DNA from: Nemertoderma westbladi
Lineage: Eukaryota; Xenacoelomorpha; Nemertodermatida; Nemertodermatidae
Assembly (NCBI GenBank): GCA_032718475.1
Contig: JAUCBJ010003843.1
Coordinates: forward strand, 1-53,819
Length of the DNA stretch: 53,819 nucleotides
Direction of reading: 5' to 3'
A model generated the notes under the pieces. The model searched no databases and was not told where the DNA came from. It saw only the letters and a program-made list of their open reading frames with translations. Both the position numbers and the translations under genes were made by a program. This document shows, piece by piece, positions 41,805-52,190 of this stretch (positions are counted from its first letter, which is position 1; every line of letters starts with the position of its first letter).

Positions 41805-43390
41805 AACTGTGTCGCAATGGGGATACAGAAACCCCAGCTCATGTCTTGCGATACAGAAACCCCAGCACATATCTAGCGATACAGAAACCCCAGCTTGTCT
41901 TGCGACACCGAAACCAAAGCTCATGTCTTGCGATACAGAAACCCCAGCTCATGTCTTGTGACACAGAAACCCCAGCTCATGTCTTGGACGCAGAAACCAC
42001 AGCGTATGTCTTGCGACACATAAACCCCAGCTCATGTCTTGTGACACCGATACCCCAGCTCATGTCTTGTGACACAGAAACCCCTGCTTATGTCTTGTGA
42101 CACAGAAACCCCAGCTCATGTCTTGCGATACAGAAACCCCAGCTTATGTCTTGCGACGCAGAAACCCCAGCTTATGTCTTGCGACACAGAAACCCCAGCT
42201 CATGTCTTGCGATACAGAAACGCCAGCACATGTCTTAGATACAGAAAACCCAGCTCATGTATTCTGACTCAGATACCCCAGCTTATGTCTTGTGACACAG
42301 TTACCCCAGCTCATGACTTGCGACACAGAAACCCCAGCTCATGTCTTGTGACACAGATACCCCAGCTCATGTCTTGCGACACAGAAACCCCAGCTCATGT
42401 CTTGTGATACAGAAACCCCTGCTTATGACTTGTGACACAGAAACCCCAGCTCATGTCTTGCGATACAGAAACTCCAGCTTATGTCTTGCGATACAGAAAC
42501 TCCAGCTTATGTCTTGCGACACAGAAACCCCAGCTCATGTCTTGCGATACAGAAACGCCAGCACATGTCTTAGATACAGAAAACCCAGCTCATGTCTTCT
42601 GACACAGATACCCCAGCTCATGTCTTGTGGCACAGATACCCCAGCTCATGTCTTGCGACACAGAAACCCCAGCTCATGTCTTGTGACACAGATACCCCAG
42701 CTCATGTCTTGCGATACAGAAGCCCGAGCTTATGTCTTGCGACACAGAAACCCCAGCTCATGTCTTGGGATACAGAAACGCCAGCTCATGTCTTAGATAC
42801 ATAAAAACCAGCTCATGTCTTCTGACACAGATACCCCAGCTCATTTCTTGCGACACAGAAACCACAGCTCATGTCTTGCGAGACAGAAACGCCAGCACAT
42901 GGCTTAGATACAGACCCAGCTCATGTCTTGTGACACCGATACCCCAGCTCATGTCTTGTGACACAGAAACCCCTGTTTATGTCTTGTGACACAGAAACCC
43001 CAGCTCATGTCTTGCGATACAGAAACACCAGCTTATGTCTTGCGACACAGAAACCCCAGCTTATGTCTTGCGACACAGAAACCCCAGCTCATGTCTTGCG
43101 ATACAGAAACGCCAGCACATGTCTTAGATACAGAAACCCCAGCTCATGTCTTGCGATACTGAAGCCCCCAGCTCATGTCTTAGATACAGAAACTCCAGCT
43201 TAAGTCTTGTGATACAGCAACCCCAGCTTATGTCTTGGACACAGAAACCACAGACTATGTCTTGCGACACAGAAACCCCACCTCATGTCTTGTGACACAG
43301 ATACCACAGCTCATGTCTTGCGATACAGAAACCCCAGCTTATGTTTTGCGATATAGAAACCACAGCGTATGTCTTGCGACACAGGTATCT
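41805..43390 (+). repeat. 28-bp minisatellite, about 56 copies
   Basis: The unit is CTTGCGACACAGAAACCCC then AGCTCATGT, with variants (GATAC/GACAC, TTGCG/TTGTG, TTAGATAC). 28 is not divisible by three, and all three + frames of the unit lack stops, so 28-residue peptides cycle (MSCDTETPAHVL, RYRNPSSCL, ATQKPQL). It lies on the antisense strand of the ROCO gene's intron. Confidence 0.95.
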
Positions 43391-44307
43391 GTGTATTAAT
43401 GTCTAAATTTCGTTGATAAACAGATGAGATATGGGCGTTCTAAGATTGCAAGAAGTATCTTTCATTATAATATACCAGTTATTTATGTATATGTGTAGCT
43501 ATGCATACATAAATATAATAATATATTATAAATAGGATAAATAAATAGGATTTTTATCATAAAAATGATAAAAATAATATCACGTTCTAGAATGTTGTAT
43601 TTATATTAATTATAATAAATGACCTCCAGCGAATGATAATTTATCACAATCTTTGAACGCCAGTATTATATCTCAGCTGTTTCTCAACGAAACTCAAAAT
43701 ATATTTATATTTGGAATCACTACAACTCAAGCTTTCTAAAAATATGCCATTGTGGCTAATAATATGAGGAATGGCCGTGATGCAATGAGGGCGATATCGC
43801 AAACGTTAAAAGTCTATAAATTCAAAAAAGAAAATTCTACGTAGCTCCATGTTAAATAACGTATGATAAAGATTGTATAAAAATAAGGTGGGGTGTGGGT
43901 TAGGGATGTCCCTTCTTATCTAAAATGACAGGTGTAATATATTATTATAATAAGCCTTTGTTGTAAGTAATGAGACTGTGTGGCAGTCTTGAAAATGAAA
44001 GTTTTTATTATACATTACCGGTTGTATTCTCTGTACAGTTACTTTACTGCATTGCAGTACCGGTAGGCCTATTGGCGTACCATTATAGTTTGTTTATTTA
44101 AGTAGAACTACCAGTTGGTTAAAACGCCATTGATACAAACCAATAACAAACAACCTAACAGATAACTGAATACATAATATTATTAAGCTAATTGCTGGTT
44201 TATTAGTTTATTTTTATGTTACATTTACCGGAACCAAACCGCACCTAAAACTATCCGCACCTACAGGGACTATGTTGTAATGGTCTATATTCTGATACCC
44301 CTATTAG
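43391..44307. other. Unannotated intronic sequence
   Basis: Nothing recognised except GTTCTAGAAT near 43584. Confidence 0.3.
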
Positions 44308-44389
44308 ACTAATTTTAATTTCGTTCCCATGGTACCCAATATTGGCAGGAGGGAGTGAAGGTAATGTTCAGTTAATCCGCATCATATCG
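44308..44389 (+). other. Possible small WD40-like exon on the + strand
   Basis: Bounded by acceptor TACCCCTATTAG (ending 44307) and donor TATCG|GTAAGT (GT at 44390-44391). In phase it reads LISFPWYPILAGG then SEGNVQLIRIIS, resembling the end of a WD40 blade (ILASGS.DG.V.LW.I). It is on the strand opposite the adjacent WD40 exon and is only 82 nt, so chance is a real possibility. Confidence 0.25.
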
Positions 44390-44596
44390 GTAAGTAAATT
44401 ATTAATTAAATAAAATTGAATTAAATAATAATAATTAATGTAATTAATTCATTTACGTGTTATAATGATTATTACTTACTATGGTACGTGGGTACAGTAC
44501 TGAATTAGACCCTAGGCCTAATTAATTAATTTAACGTGTTTTAATAAAAGAGGTCTATTAATTAATTACCTGTAATAATATGCCGGTCATCTTTAC

Positions 44597-45459
44597 AGAA
44601 ATCCACCGCACTCGATGCGGCTCCCCGTTCCTTCAATCCGGTTGATAACCTCCCCAGTTACAGAATTTAGAATATAAATCAACCCGGTGTCACTCCCAAC
44701 AGCAGCGATTCTGGATCCGTTCGGACTCAATACGATCCTCCGGACCCCAGGAGTTGCTTCCTGTCTCCACAAGGTCTCCCCTGTACCAACACCGAAGCGA
44801 TGGATCCCTCCTCCCTCATCTACCGACACCACTGACTCCCCATCCGGACCCCAACCCAGACTGCCAGACCCACCCACTGTGCCCCCGGTACTGGTACAAC
44901 ATCTCCCGGGTTCCGGTCACCCAAACTTTTACTGTTCCATCCACCGAACAGCTGGCCAACCGGGACCCGTTCGAGTCGAACCGAATACAGTGAACCCTCC
45001 CAGAATGCCCCACCCAGTTCGTAACCTTATATTTCCTCCCAGTTATTGATATAATAGAAATCCCCCCGTCGGACCCACAAGTTGCAATGACGTCCCGGTT
45101 GGAGGGATTTATATCTATTCCCCACCTCCTTTCATACACCCCCCCACCAACCACTAACTCAATCCCCGGTACCTCCACTACGACCCTCCAACCGGTCGCT
45201 TCCCGCTCCCAGACAGTCACCGACCCCACCCTCCAGGTTACCGAGGCAACGCGGTTCCCGTCCATAGAAACCGCGACTGTTTCGACCGCGACTCTAATAT
45301 AACCGATAGAACCTCCGGATCCCGGTAGATCTTCCTTTTCGTAGAGATTTGTTGAGTTTATGATACAGGGGAGGTTGTAAGACACAAAGACAACCTCCTC
45401 GGTACCCGGGATCATTTTGAGTTCCTCGATCGGCGCCATTGTTAGGGGGATTATTGAAT
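44597..45459 (-). CDS. WD40 propeller exon of the WD40-ROCO-CARD gene
   Basis: Minus-strand exon. Acceptor TTATCTTTTAG ends at 45460 and the frame is open from there; ATG at 45439 (MAPIEELKMIPG) is the first methionine, so this is either the first coding exon or continues an upstream one. Blades include MDGNRVASVTWRVGSVTVWE, NRDVIATCGSDGGISI, SNGSRLASCSVDGTVKVW, PDGESVVSVDEGGGIHRF and PNGSRIAAVGSDTGLIYIL; with a cryptic first blade (residues ~10-35) and the blade completed in the next exon, seven can be counted, a closed propeller. The frame changes at 44863, where one extra base splits GHSGWVW from SLGWGPDG, giving a stop at about 44816 if real. GC content is much higher than in the ROCO exon. 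WD40 propellers often act as protein or ligand sensors. Confidence 0.75.
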
Positions 45460-45897
45460 CTAAAAGATAAAATAAAGTAAATTGCCGCTAAATTGCTAAA
45501 GTACTAATAAGTATTACAGCGCTAGTAATTGTTATTAGATAGTCAGCGTAGCCAGTAATTATTTACTAGCTGTTTTTATTTATTCGGTTTGTATAAACGA
45601 TCAATATAATATTTAATTTATTTTTAATGTTCCAGTAAAACAAAGTGTTCTAGAACCTTAATTGATAACGAACTTGTTCTAGGAGATTAAAAAGTAGCGA
45701 CAACTAGTTAGTTTAAATATAATGTTCTAGAACAAAATAAATATGTTCTAGAACATGAATATTGAACATCCAGTATTTGTGCTACATACCGTAGTTAGTA
45801 TAAGGTTTGGTATTTAATAAATATACGGAAGAAAACCTTTTCAAACTAAAATTTATTTAGTTTATTTTGCAGGAATAACAAACCGACATAAAAAGGT
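45460..45897 (-). promoter_or_regulatory. Upstream region of the WD40 exon with three TTCTAGAA palindromes
   Basis: GTTCTAGAAC at 45647-45656, 45724-45733 and 45745-45754, the last two spaced 21 bp (two helical turns). TTCnnGAA is the dimeric core of a heat-shock element, so HSF binding is possible. The same palindrome is scattered elsewhere (4325, 5217, 5423, 46556, 46929, 47496, 47517, 47574), so it may instead belong to a repeat family. Confidence 0.35.
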
Positions 45898-46335
45898 TCC
45901 GCCGCGCTACAGTCGGCTCCGCGGACCTCCGCTACGCTACAGTCGGCTCCGCGGACCTCCGCCGCGCTACAGTCGGCTCCGCGGACCTCCGCCGCGCTAC
46001 AGTCGGCTCCGCGGACCTCCGCCTCGCTACAGTCGGCTCCGCGGACCTCCGCCGCGCTACAGTCGGCTCCGCGGACCTCCGCCGCGCTACAGTCGGCTCC
46101 GCGGACCTCCGCCGCGCTACAGTCGGCTCCGCGGACCTCCGCCGCGCTACAGTCGGCTCCGCGGACCTCCGCCGCGCTACAGTCGGCTCCGCGGACCTCC
46201 GCCGCGCTACAGTCGGCTCTGCGGACCTCCGCCGCGCTACAGTCGGCTCCGCGGACCTCCGCCGCGCTACAGTCGGCTCCGTGGACCTCCGCCGCGCTAC
46301 AGTCGGCTCCGCGGACCTCCGCTGCGCTCCACTCC
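45898..46335 (+). repeat. CpG-rich 30-bp minisatellite, 14-15 copies
   Basis: The unit is GCCGCGCTACAGTCGGCTCC then GCGGACCTCC, nearly perfect from 45901 to 46330. It is strikingly GC- and CpG-rich in an AT-rich region and ends ~440 bp upstream of the WD40 exon. Five of six frames are open because 30 is divisible by three; no start codon leads into it, so it is not called coding. Confidence 0.95.
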
Positions 46336-47620
46336 AGCCCTCTCTCTCGCGGGATTGTATTTATCGGGCGGGATTCCCCGCACCTCCCGACTTTATGTGG
46401 GATTATTTTACTTGTTAGTTTAAGGTTTATTGTTTGTGGTCGACTGGCTTGGGTTACATTGATGGTTTCTAGAATGTCAGATTGTCTATTTACCGGTTCT
46501 ACTTCGCCCTGTCGACACCCCCTGTCATTTTTTTACCATTAATTTGTTGGTGAATGTTCTAGAACATTAGTAGGTATTTTTTCAAGGTAGGTAGATAGTA
46601 TATATATTATGAAAATACAAAATATATTTTATTCTTAAATTATTACTTTTTGCTCGAATATACCCCAAAATCGGGAGAAAAAGTTTCACTTTTTTTCCCT
46701 TGGGAAAAAAGTAAAATAAAATATTTTGTTTGTATTTCTTAAATTTTATTACAATTTGATTGAAAGAGAATCGAAGTAGAAAAGGTTTGCAAGTAATTTG
46801 AGCCAAAATTCATTCAAACATTTAAAAGTTACTGCAACTTTAGTGTCTGAAAGACGAACTCCATAACGGAACTCAATATCCAATATTGGTTTATGTAGTT
46901 AAGCGGCTCTCTAAGTTACCTAATAAATATTCTAGAACACTAAATTATTTAACATTGAGTTAAGGCAGCCATCAGGAGTTGAAGAGTTCAATAATTACAA
47001 TAGTAGTAACTATGGAAGCAATATGGTAAAATACTGCAGTTCAATTTATTTTGTACCACAACTGTACTGTAGTATATCGCTATGTTTTATTAAAGAATTG
47101 AGCAACAAAAAAGTAAGAATATAATTACGTATTACATGGGAAAAAAGTGGAACATTTTCTTTTCAATATTCTCTCGACCCTTTATTAACCTCGGTGACGC
47201 GGTAAATAAAATGCCTCGAGAATAATGAAAAAAAGTTCTACATTTTCTCCCATGTAATAAATAATTATTATTTGTTGTATACAAGTCACTTTTTTAGTCA
47301 AAGTCGTTTATAAAGTTTGACATAAAAATAGCACTTTTTCTGCCAACACAAAAAGTAATGTTTCCATGACATTAATTATAATATTGCATTTAAATAGATT
47401 AAATAGATAATATCTATAATAATAGCTAGTTTTTGCTAATTGTTTTATAAATGTTATAGAACAAGTGTTGGTTATCAAATTTGATAAATATTTTTGTTCT
47501 AGAACACATTTTTTTTTCTAGAACATTTTTTGGAAAAAAAAATACCATGCTACTGTCAGAAGGTCAAATATTTGTTCTAGAATAAAAACCTCATGATAAA
47601 AGCCTATTTATATGAAAAAA
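46336..47620. other. AT-rich sequence with TTCTAGAA palindromes
   Basis: No gene. Contains a fragment shared with 5141-5240 (CTTCGCCCTGTCGACACCCC ... GTTCTAGAACATTAGTAG) at 46503-46575 and further TTCTAGAA copies to 47582. Confidence 0.35.
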
Positions 47621-47796
47621 AATAGGTTAAACTACGGGTACCCAAGGTGTTATAGTAATGCCCGTATTTAACTATGGAAGAAGCTTCGATGGACGATATT
47701 TATGCTGAAATAGGTTAAACTACGGGTACCCAAGGTGTTATAGTAATGCCCGTATTTAACTATGGAAGAAGCTTCGATGGACGATATTTATGCTGA
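47621..47796 (+). repeat. Exact 88-bp tandem duplication
   Basis: AATAGGTTAAACTACGGGTA ... GATATTTATGCTGA occurs at 47621-47708 and 47709-47796 with no visible difference, so it is recent. The duplicated unit includes the start codon and 5' leader of the candidate exon at 47763. Confidence 0.92.
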
Positions 47797-47844
47797 AATA
47801 GGTCCAGATAAAAGTGAGAGAAGATTTACAACAAATAAAACGAC
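47763..47844 (+). CDS. Candidate first coding exon with a YAEI tyrosine motif
   Basis: An ATG opens MEEASMDDIYAEIGPDKSE then RRFTTNKT, reaching a perfect donor CGAC|GTAAGT (GT at 47845-47846). The acidic DDIYAEIGPD resembles YxxI/L SH2-binding motifs, but no downstream exon was found. The first duplicated copy of the start (47675) terminates after 14 codons because the duplication joins it back to the leader. Short length keeps confidence low. Confidence 0.35.
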
Positions 47845-48048
47845 GTAAGTTGTGGAAAAAAGTAACATTTTTTGCCTTGTTTTGCTTTCTTATTTGTCTC
47901 GCTACGCTCGCCAAATAATATCGCTCGACAAATAAAGCCTACTTTTTTTGCCACCACTTAAATGGTTATTTACCTTTTTTTGTTAACATTATTAGTTAGT
48001 TATGGTTGCGAGTATTTTATGGAGCTATTTAATTTTGTACTAGCTAGT

Positions 48049-48230
48049 GGGGCGAGCCACGAAAGTAAGCGAGCTTAGCATACAGGTACCACTAACTCAA
48101 TCGGTGTGTCTGTCGTTCTGTTGAGTTCAATTTTAAACATTAATAACTCAGCCAAATCTTAATGAAATCTATCCAAACTTGGTACACATGTTGTTTGGCA
48201 AAAGTTTAGAAATTTTCCAAGTTGAATTTG
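48049..48230 (+). repeat. Dispersed repeat, GTGGGGCGAGCC family
   Basis: Starts GTGGGGCGAGCCACGAAAGT and continues through AATAACTCAGCCAAATC and CCAAACTTGGTACACATG, colinear with the minus-strand copy at 13383-13566. Confidence 0.65.
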
Positions 48231-48408
48231 CATGTGGCCTTCGAGAAGCTAAGTTAAGAGCAGTTAATTAATTAAATTAAAATTAATTAAGTTGAATTAA
48301 GTTATTAAATAAGGGTAAAAACAGCATTTTCAAGGAAATTGCTGGAAATCTTTAAATGGAAATTAATTCTAATTATTATTATAAGATATAAATAATTATA
48401 CTTAAAAG

Positions 48409-49761
48409 AAGGGACGGATACGATACGATACGTAAACGGATTTTCGTATTTCGTATCGCAGTATTTTATTCGTATCGAATTTCGTATCGGATTATAAAAA
48501 TTGACTTCGTATCGTAAAATACGAAAAATTATTTTTCGTATTTCGTATCGGATTTTCTTATTTTGTAAATATTCATGTTTTTAACAGACAAACCAGAGAT
48601 CAACACCACTTATTTCTTTACATGTGAATAAATTAGGTTTCAGCTTATAGTTTTATTAACCATGTCAATAAAATTGTAACAAATGAGGATCGTTAATCGT
48701 AGAAAAATGATAAAATATAATCTAATTACAGTTGAGCGAGGATAACTCTAATCGCGCCTACTGTACAAGGCCTTGACGTCTTTCTAGTGAGAGAATAAAT
48801 AAATAATACATTTATTTTGAAATAAAACATAGTTTTATTCTCGTATTAGTTTGACTTGGAAATTGAAGTTTTGCATTTTTTTCAATATTGGTAATAATGC
48901 ACAGTCATCATTCTATATATAACGGCAGTAGGTATATACGTAAAGCAGTACAGTATACATAAAGTGGCAGGGTAATATGGAAACGCCTACTATTGGGCCG
49001 AGTTGCATAACGTCCATATGGATGTTGTAGCCAGTAGACACACTATTGCTGTAGCAAGCATACTGGACTGGAACATTGAAATAAAATATATTTGCCTATT
49101 ATATAGATATTTATATGATTTTATAAGTGTATAATACAAAATCCCAATATTTTATCAACTCTTAGATAAAATACGATAGGAAAAACATACAAAATTGTTT
49201 CGGATTTCGAATCGTATCGTAATTCCTCAAAATTGCAAGAGTATCGTATCGTATCTTAAACATTGGTTTGTATCGTATCGTATCGTATCGTATCGTATCG
49301 TATCTTAAACATTGGTTTGTATCGTATCGTATCGTATCGTATCGTATCTTAAACATTGGTTTGTATCGTATCGTATCGTATCTTAAACATTGGTTTGTAT
49401 CGTATCGTATCGTATCGTATCGTATCGTATCGTATCGTATCGTATCGTATCGTATCTTAAACATTGGTTTGTATCGTATCGTATCGTATCTTAAACATTG
49501 GTTTGTATCGTATCGTATCGTATCGTATCTTAAACATTGGTTTGTATCGTATCGTATCGTATTGTCGTCTCGTATCGTATCGTATCGTATCGTATTGTCG
49601 TATCGTATCGTATCGTATCGTATCGTATCGTATCGTATCGTATCGTATTGTCGTATCGTATCGTATCGTATTGTCGTATCGTATCGTATCTTAAACATTG
49701 GTTTGTATCGTATCGTATCGTATCGTATTGTCGTATCGTATCGTATCGTATTATGTCTCTG
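48409..49761. mobile_element. Non-autonomous hAT-like element with GTATC pentamers and perfect 8-bp TSD
   Basis: CTTAAAAG lies directly at both ends (48401-48408; 49762-49769). Termini are AAGGGACGGATACGATACG and, reversed, CAGAGACATAATACGATACG. Subterminal GTATC/GATAC pentamers fill both ends and most of the right third. No transposase. An 8-bp duplication and CAGGGAC-like ends indicate the hAT superfamily. Confidence 0.82.
49235..49755 (+). repeat. (GTATC)n microsatellite punctuated by TTAAACATTGGTTT
   Basis: Runs of GTATC (4 to 12 repeats) are separated by TTAAACATTGGTTT about eight times; later runs carry GTATTGTC variants. Long frames on both strands ((VSYRI)n, (RYDTI)n) are artefacts of a 5-bp unit. 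Confidence 0.95.
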
Positions 49762-49769
49762 CTTAAAAG

Positions 49770-50086
49770 TTATACAGCTGTAATCCCCGTACCAAATTTC
49801 ATTATAATTTTTAATTAGTTCAAGTGATTTGCTTTAAGAAATGTGTTTTTAATTGATCTAAACGTAATTAATTTATTAAAATGCCCCGTCTCCAGCTATA
49901 GCTCCCTCCTTCGTTGGCATACTAACTATTACCTATTAGTTGGAACCAGTCCAAATCTCATCACTATTAGGCAACGCGTAATTACATCTATAGGACATAG
50001 GCAAGGCCGGCACTACTAGTGTAAAGAGACTAATAAGCCAGCTTGCTTATTATTTATTTATCTAGCAAAATGATTGCCTGCGGAGT
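49770..50086. other. Spacer between two pentamer-bearing elements
   Basis: Nothing recognised. Confidence 0.3.
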
Positions 50087-50504
50087 CAAGGATGTTTACG
50101 TTACGTTACGTTACTGTATTACGTTACGTTACGGTTGAAAAACTGAACTTTTTACGTTACGATATTACATTACGGAATAATTTCCAAATTACATTACGTT
50201 ACTGTATTCCGAAAAAAATAATTGCGTATTACCGAAAATACCGTACCGTAATAACCGGTTCATATTCCATAGGACCACAAAGAGATATTTAAAGTTTCAT
50301 CCTAATTTTGTCTGAAAATCGGAAAATTATAGTTTCAATGTTTTGAAATTGCAAATTAACTTAACATAAAAATAACTTTAAATTGGTAGAACGGCTTGGC
50401 TTGTGTTGTAATAGGTTGTCATAATAAGAGATACAGGTAGCGGTAGCCCTGTAGGTAGGCCTACCATACCTACCTACTGTCCTGTAAATCTATGATCTAT
50501 ACCA

Positions 50505-51930
50505 TTGCAGCATACTGCGTTGTTCTACTTACAAGACCTCTTCGAGACCCTAGGAGAATCTGGGCTAGGACTACATCTCGGCACAGAATCATATCCGGCC
50601 CTTGGTTACGCCGACGACCTATTGTTGCTAGCAAACCTTAAGGATGATCTCCAACAACAAATCGATATATGCACCACGTTCTTTGCCAGAAATGGCCTCA
50701 CCATAAACACAAAAAAATCGCATTACGTAAGATGTACCGGTATGCAACCAAAAACAACACCAATTGAAGGCAAGCAACCAAAAACAACACCAATCGAAGG
50801 CTACACCATACAAGTAGGATCAGTTTTCCAGCTGTAAATACCTAGGTTTACCACTTCCAGGTACACCGCAAACGATCAGAGACCACATAACCAAGCGCTG
50901 CTGGTGGAACGTATCAAGGATGCGATCATGGGGCCTAACAGCCCACGACGTACCTCTACAAATTACCAAAAAAATCTGGAACACAATCTGCCTCCCGTCT
51001 ATCGCATATGGTATTGCAAATGTGGATGACGCCTCTGTGACCAATAGTAATGCGAAAGGCGATGAGATCGATCATTGGCGTGGGGAACTACGTCTCAAAC
51101 AACACCCTACACAATCTGTTGCGATGCGACGACCTGGAATCAATCGTCGCTCACAGCAGATGTAGACTCCTGTACAGCGCCGTCAACTCAGGAAACATAA
51201 AAATTGAACACCTCTACACAACACTGCTTAGCCAACACCTATGCGATACCTACACAGAACCAACTTTTTTCGAGTACTCCATTGCGAGTTGGAGGAGTAA
51301 CCTACCCACCCTACACAGCATCGTAACAGCCTCCTACAACATAAAACTGGTGATCAAGGGCTCACGAAAACACTGCAAGCCCGTCCTGAGCACCAAGGAC
51401 CGTTTCAACACATGGTATCTCGAAAGTATCCTAAATATTCCAAACGCAAACTACTCCATAAAGAACCAATGCATACGAGACTACTACAAACTGCCGACAC
51501 TCGACGCGAACAACCAAACAGGTTTCACACGGACTCACGTTCAACTCCACCACATAACAAGCACACAAATCACACGCTTTGCCGATCATGACTAATACTG
51601 TTTGATTTCATAATTCCCACCTCCCTATAGTCTATAATAATATTCATTTGTTTTGGTGCATACAAACAACACTTGTGCCTTCAACAACCCTGTGTGTAAT
51701 AGTTACACCCGTACACCTTATAGATACTACCGTCAGACATCGTATACCCACTAATTATAATTAATCAACGGTAACATGTGACTACAGTGTAATGTAACCA
51801 ATAGCATTGTTAATCTTAATTTTGTCGATTGTGTTCTGTTGCGTTTTTACTTGACCGACCATTTTACACAATAATAGCCGCCGGGGCCTCAAGCCGGTAA
51901 TAAAATTAAAAAAAAAAAAAAAAAAAAAAT
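50505..51930 (+). pseudogene. Broken LINE with poly(A) tail (second non-LTR family)
   Basis: 5'-truncated reverse transcriptase: ALGYADDLLLLANLKDD (active-site YADD at about residue 35) and LTINTKKSHYV, then frame changes near 50830 and 51045, and a C-terminal region in a 181-codon frame (51050-51595; SIIGVGNYVSNNTLHNLL, RCRLLYSAVN). A 30-bp tandem duplication at about 50745-50804 repeats ten residues (QPKTTPIEGK) in frame. A ~310-bp 3' region ends in ~20 A at 51909-51929. The poly(A) tail and different motifs separate it from the (AGT)n family. Confidence 0.75.
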
Positions 51931-51997
51931 AGGCTACAGCTGGTAGAGCAGAGACTCAGTATAAATAGTTCAGTCAGTAGCCCTAGTTAGCTTAACA

Positions 51998-52085
51998 TTA
52001 ATTAAAACTTAATGTTTAATTAAAACTTAATGTTTAATTAAAACTTAATGTTTAATTAAAACTTAATGTTTAATTAAAACTTAAT
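51998..52085 (+). repeat. 18-bp tandem repeat (AACTTAATGTTTAATTAA)
   Basis: About 4.5 copies, last unit truncated. Non-coding. Confidence 0.9.
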
Positions 52086-52190
52086 TTAACTATAAATTAA
52101 TTATTAATTAAAACTTCAACATAAATAACTGGCGAAGCCAGGAAGCTGGCTATAAGGATACCGTGTACAGATAAACAAAACCGGATATTA

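Larger units (their letters stand above)
38048..44596 (-). other. Proposed intron of the WD40-ROCO-CARD gene
   Basis: Minus-strand donor TTTCT|GTAAAG (GT at 44596-44595) and acceptor AAAGACAG (AG at 38049-38048). The exon phases agree: the upstream exon ends with two bases of a codon and the first base after the acceptor completes it, continuing the frame and finishing a WD40 blade. The pyrimidine tract is weak. The 6.5-kb intron holds a MITE, four minisatellites and an inverted-repeat element. Confidence 0.55.

Noticed and set aside
44687-45302. Plus-strand frames antisense to the WD40 exon
   Set aside because: Shadows of GC-rich minus-strand coding sequence; Pro/Ser-rich with no domain, whereas the minus strand gives clear WD40 blades.
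49162-49783. Long frames on both strands over the GTATC array (up to 178 codons)
   Set aside because: A 5-bp repeat without stops gives open frames in several phases; peptides are pure (VSYRI)n/(RYDTI)n.
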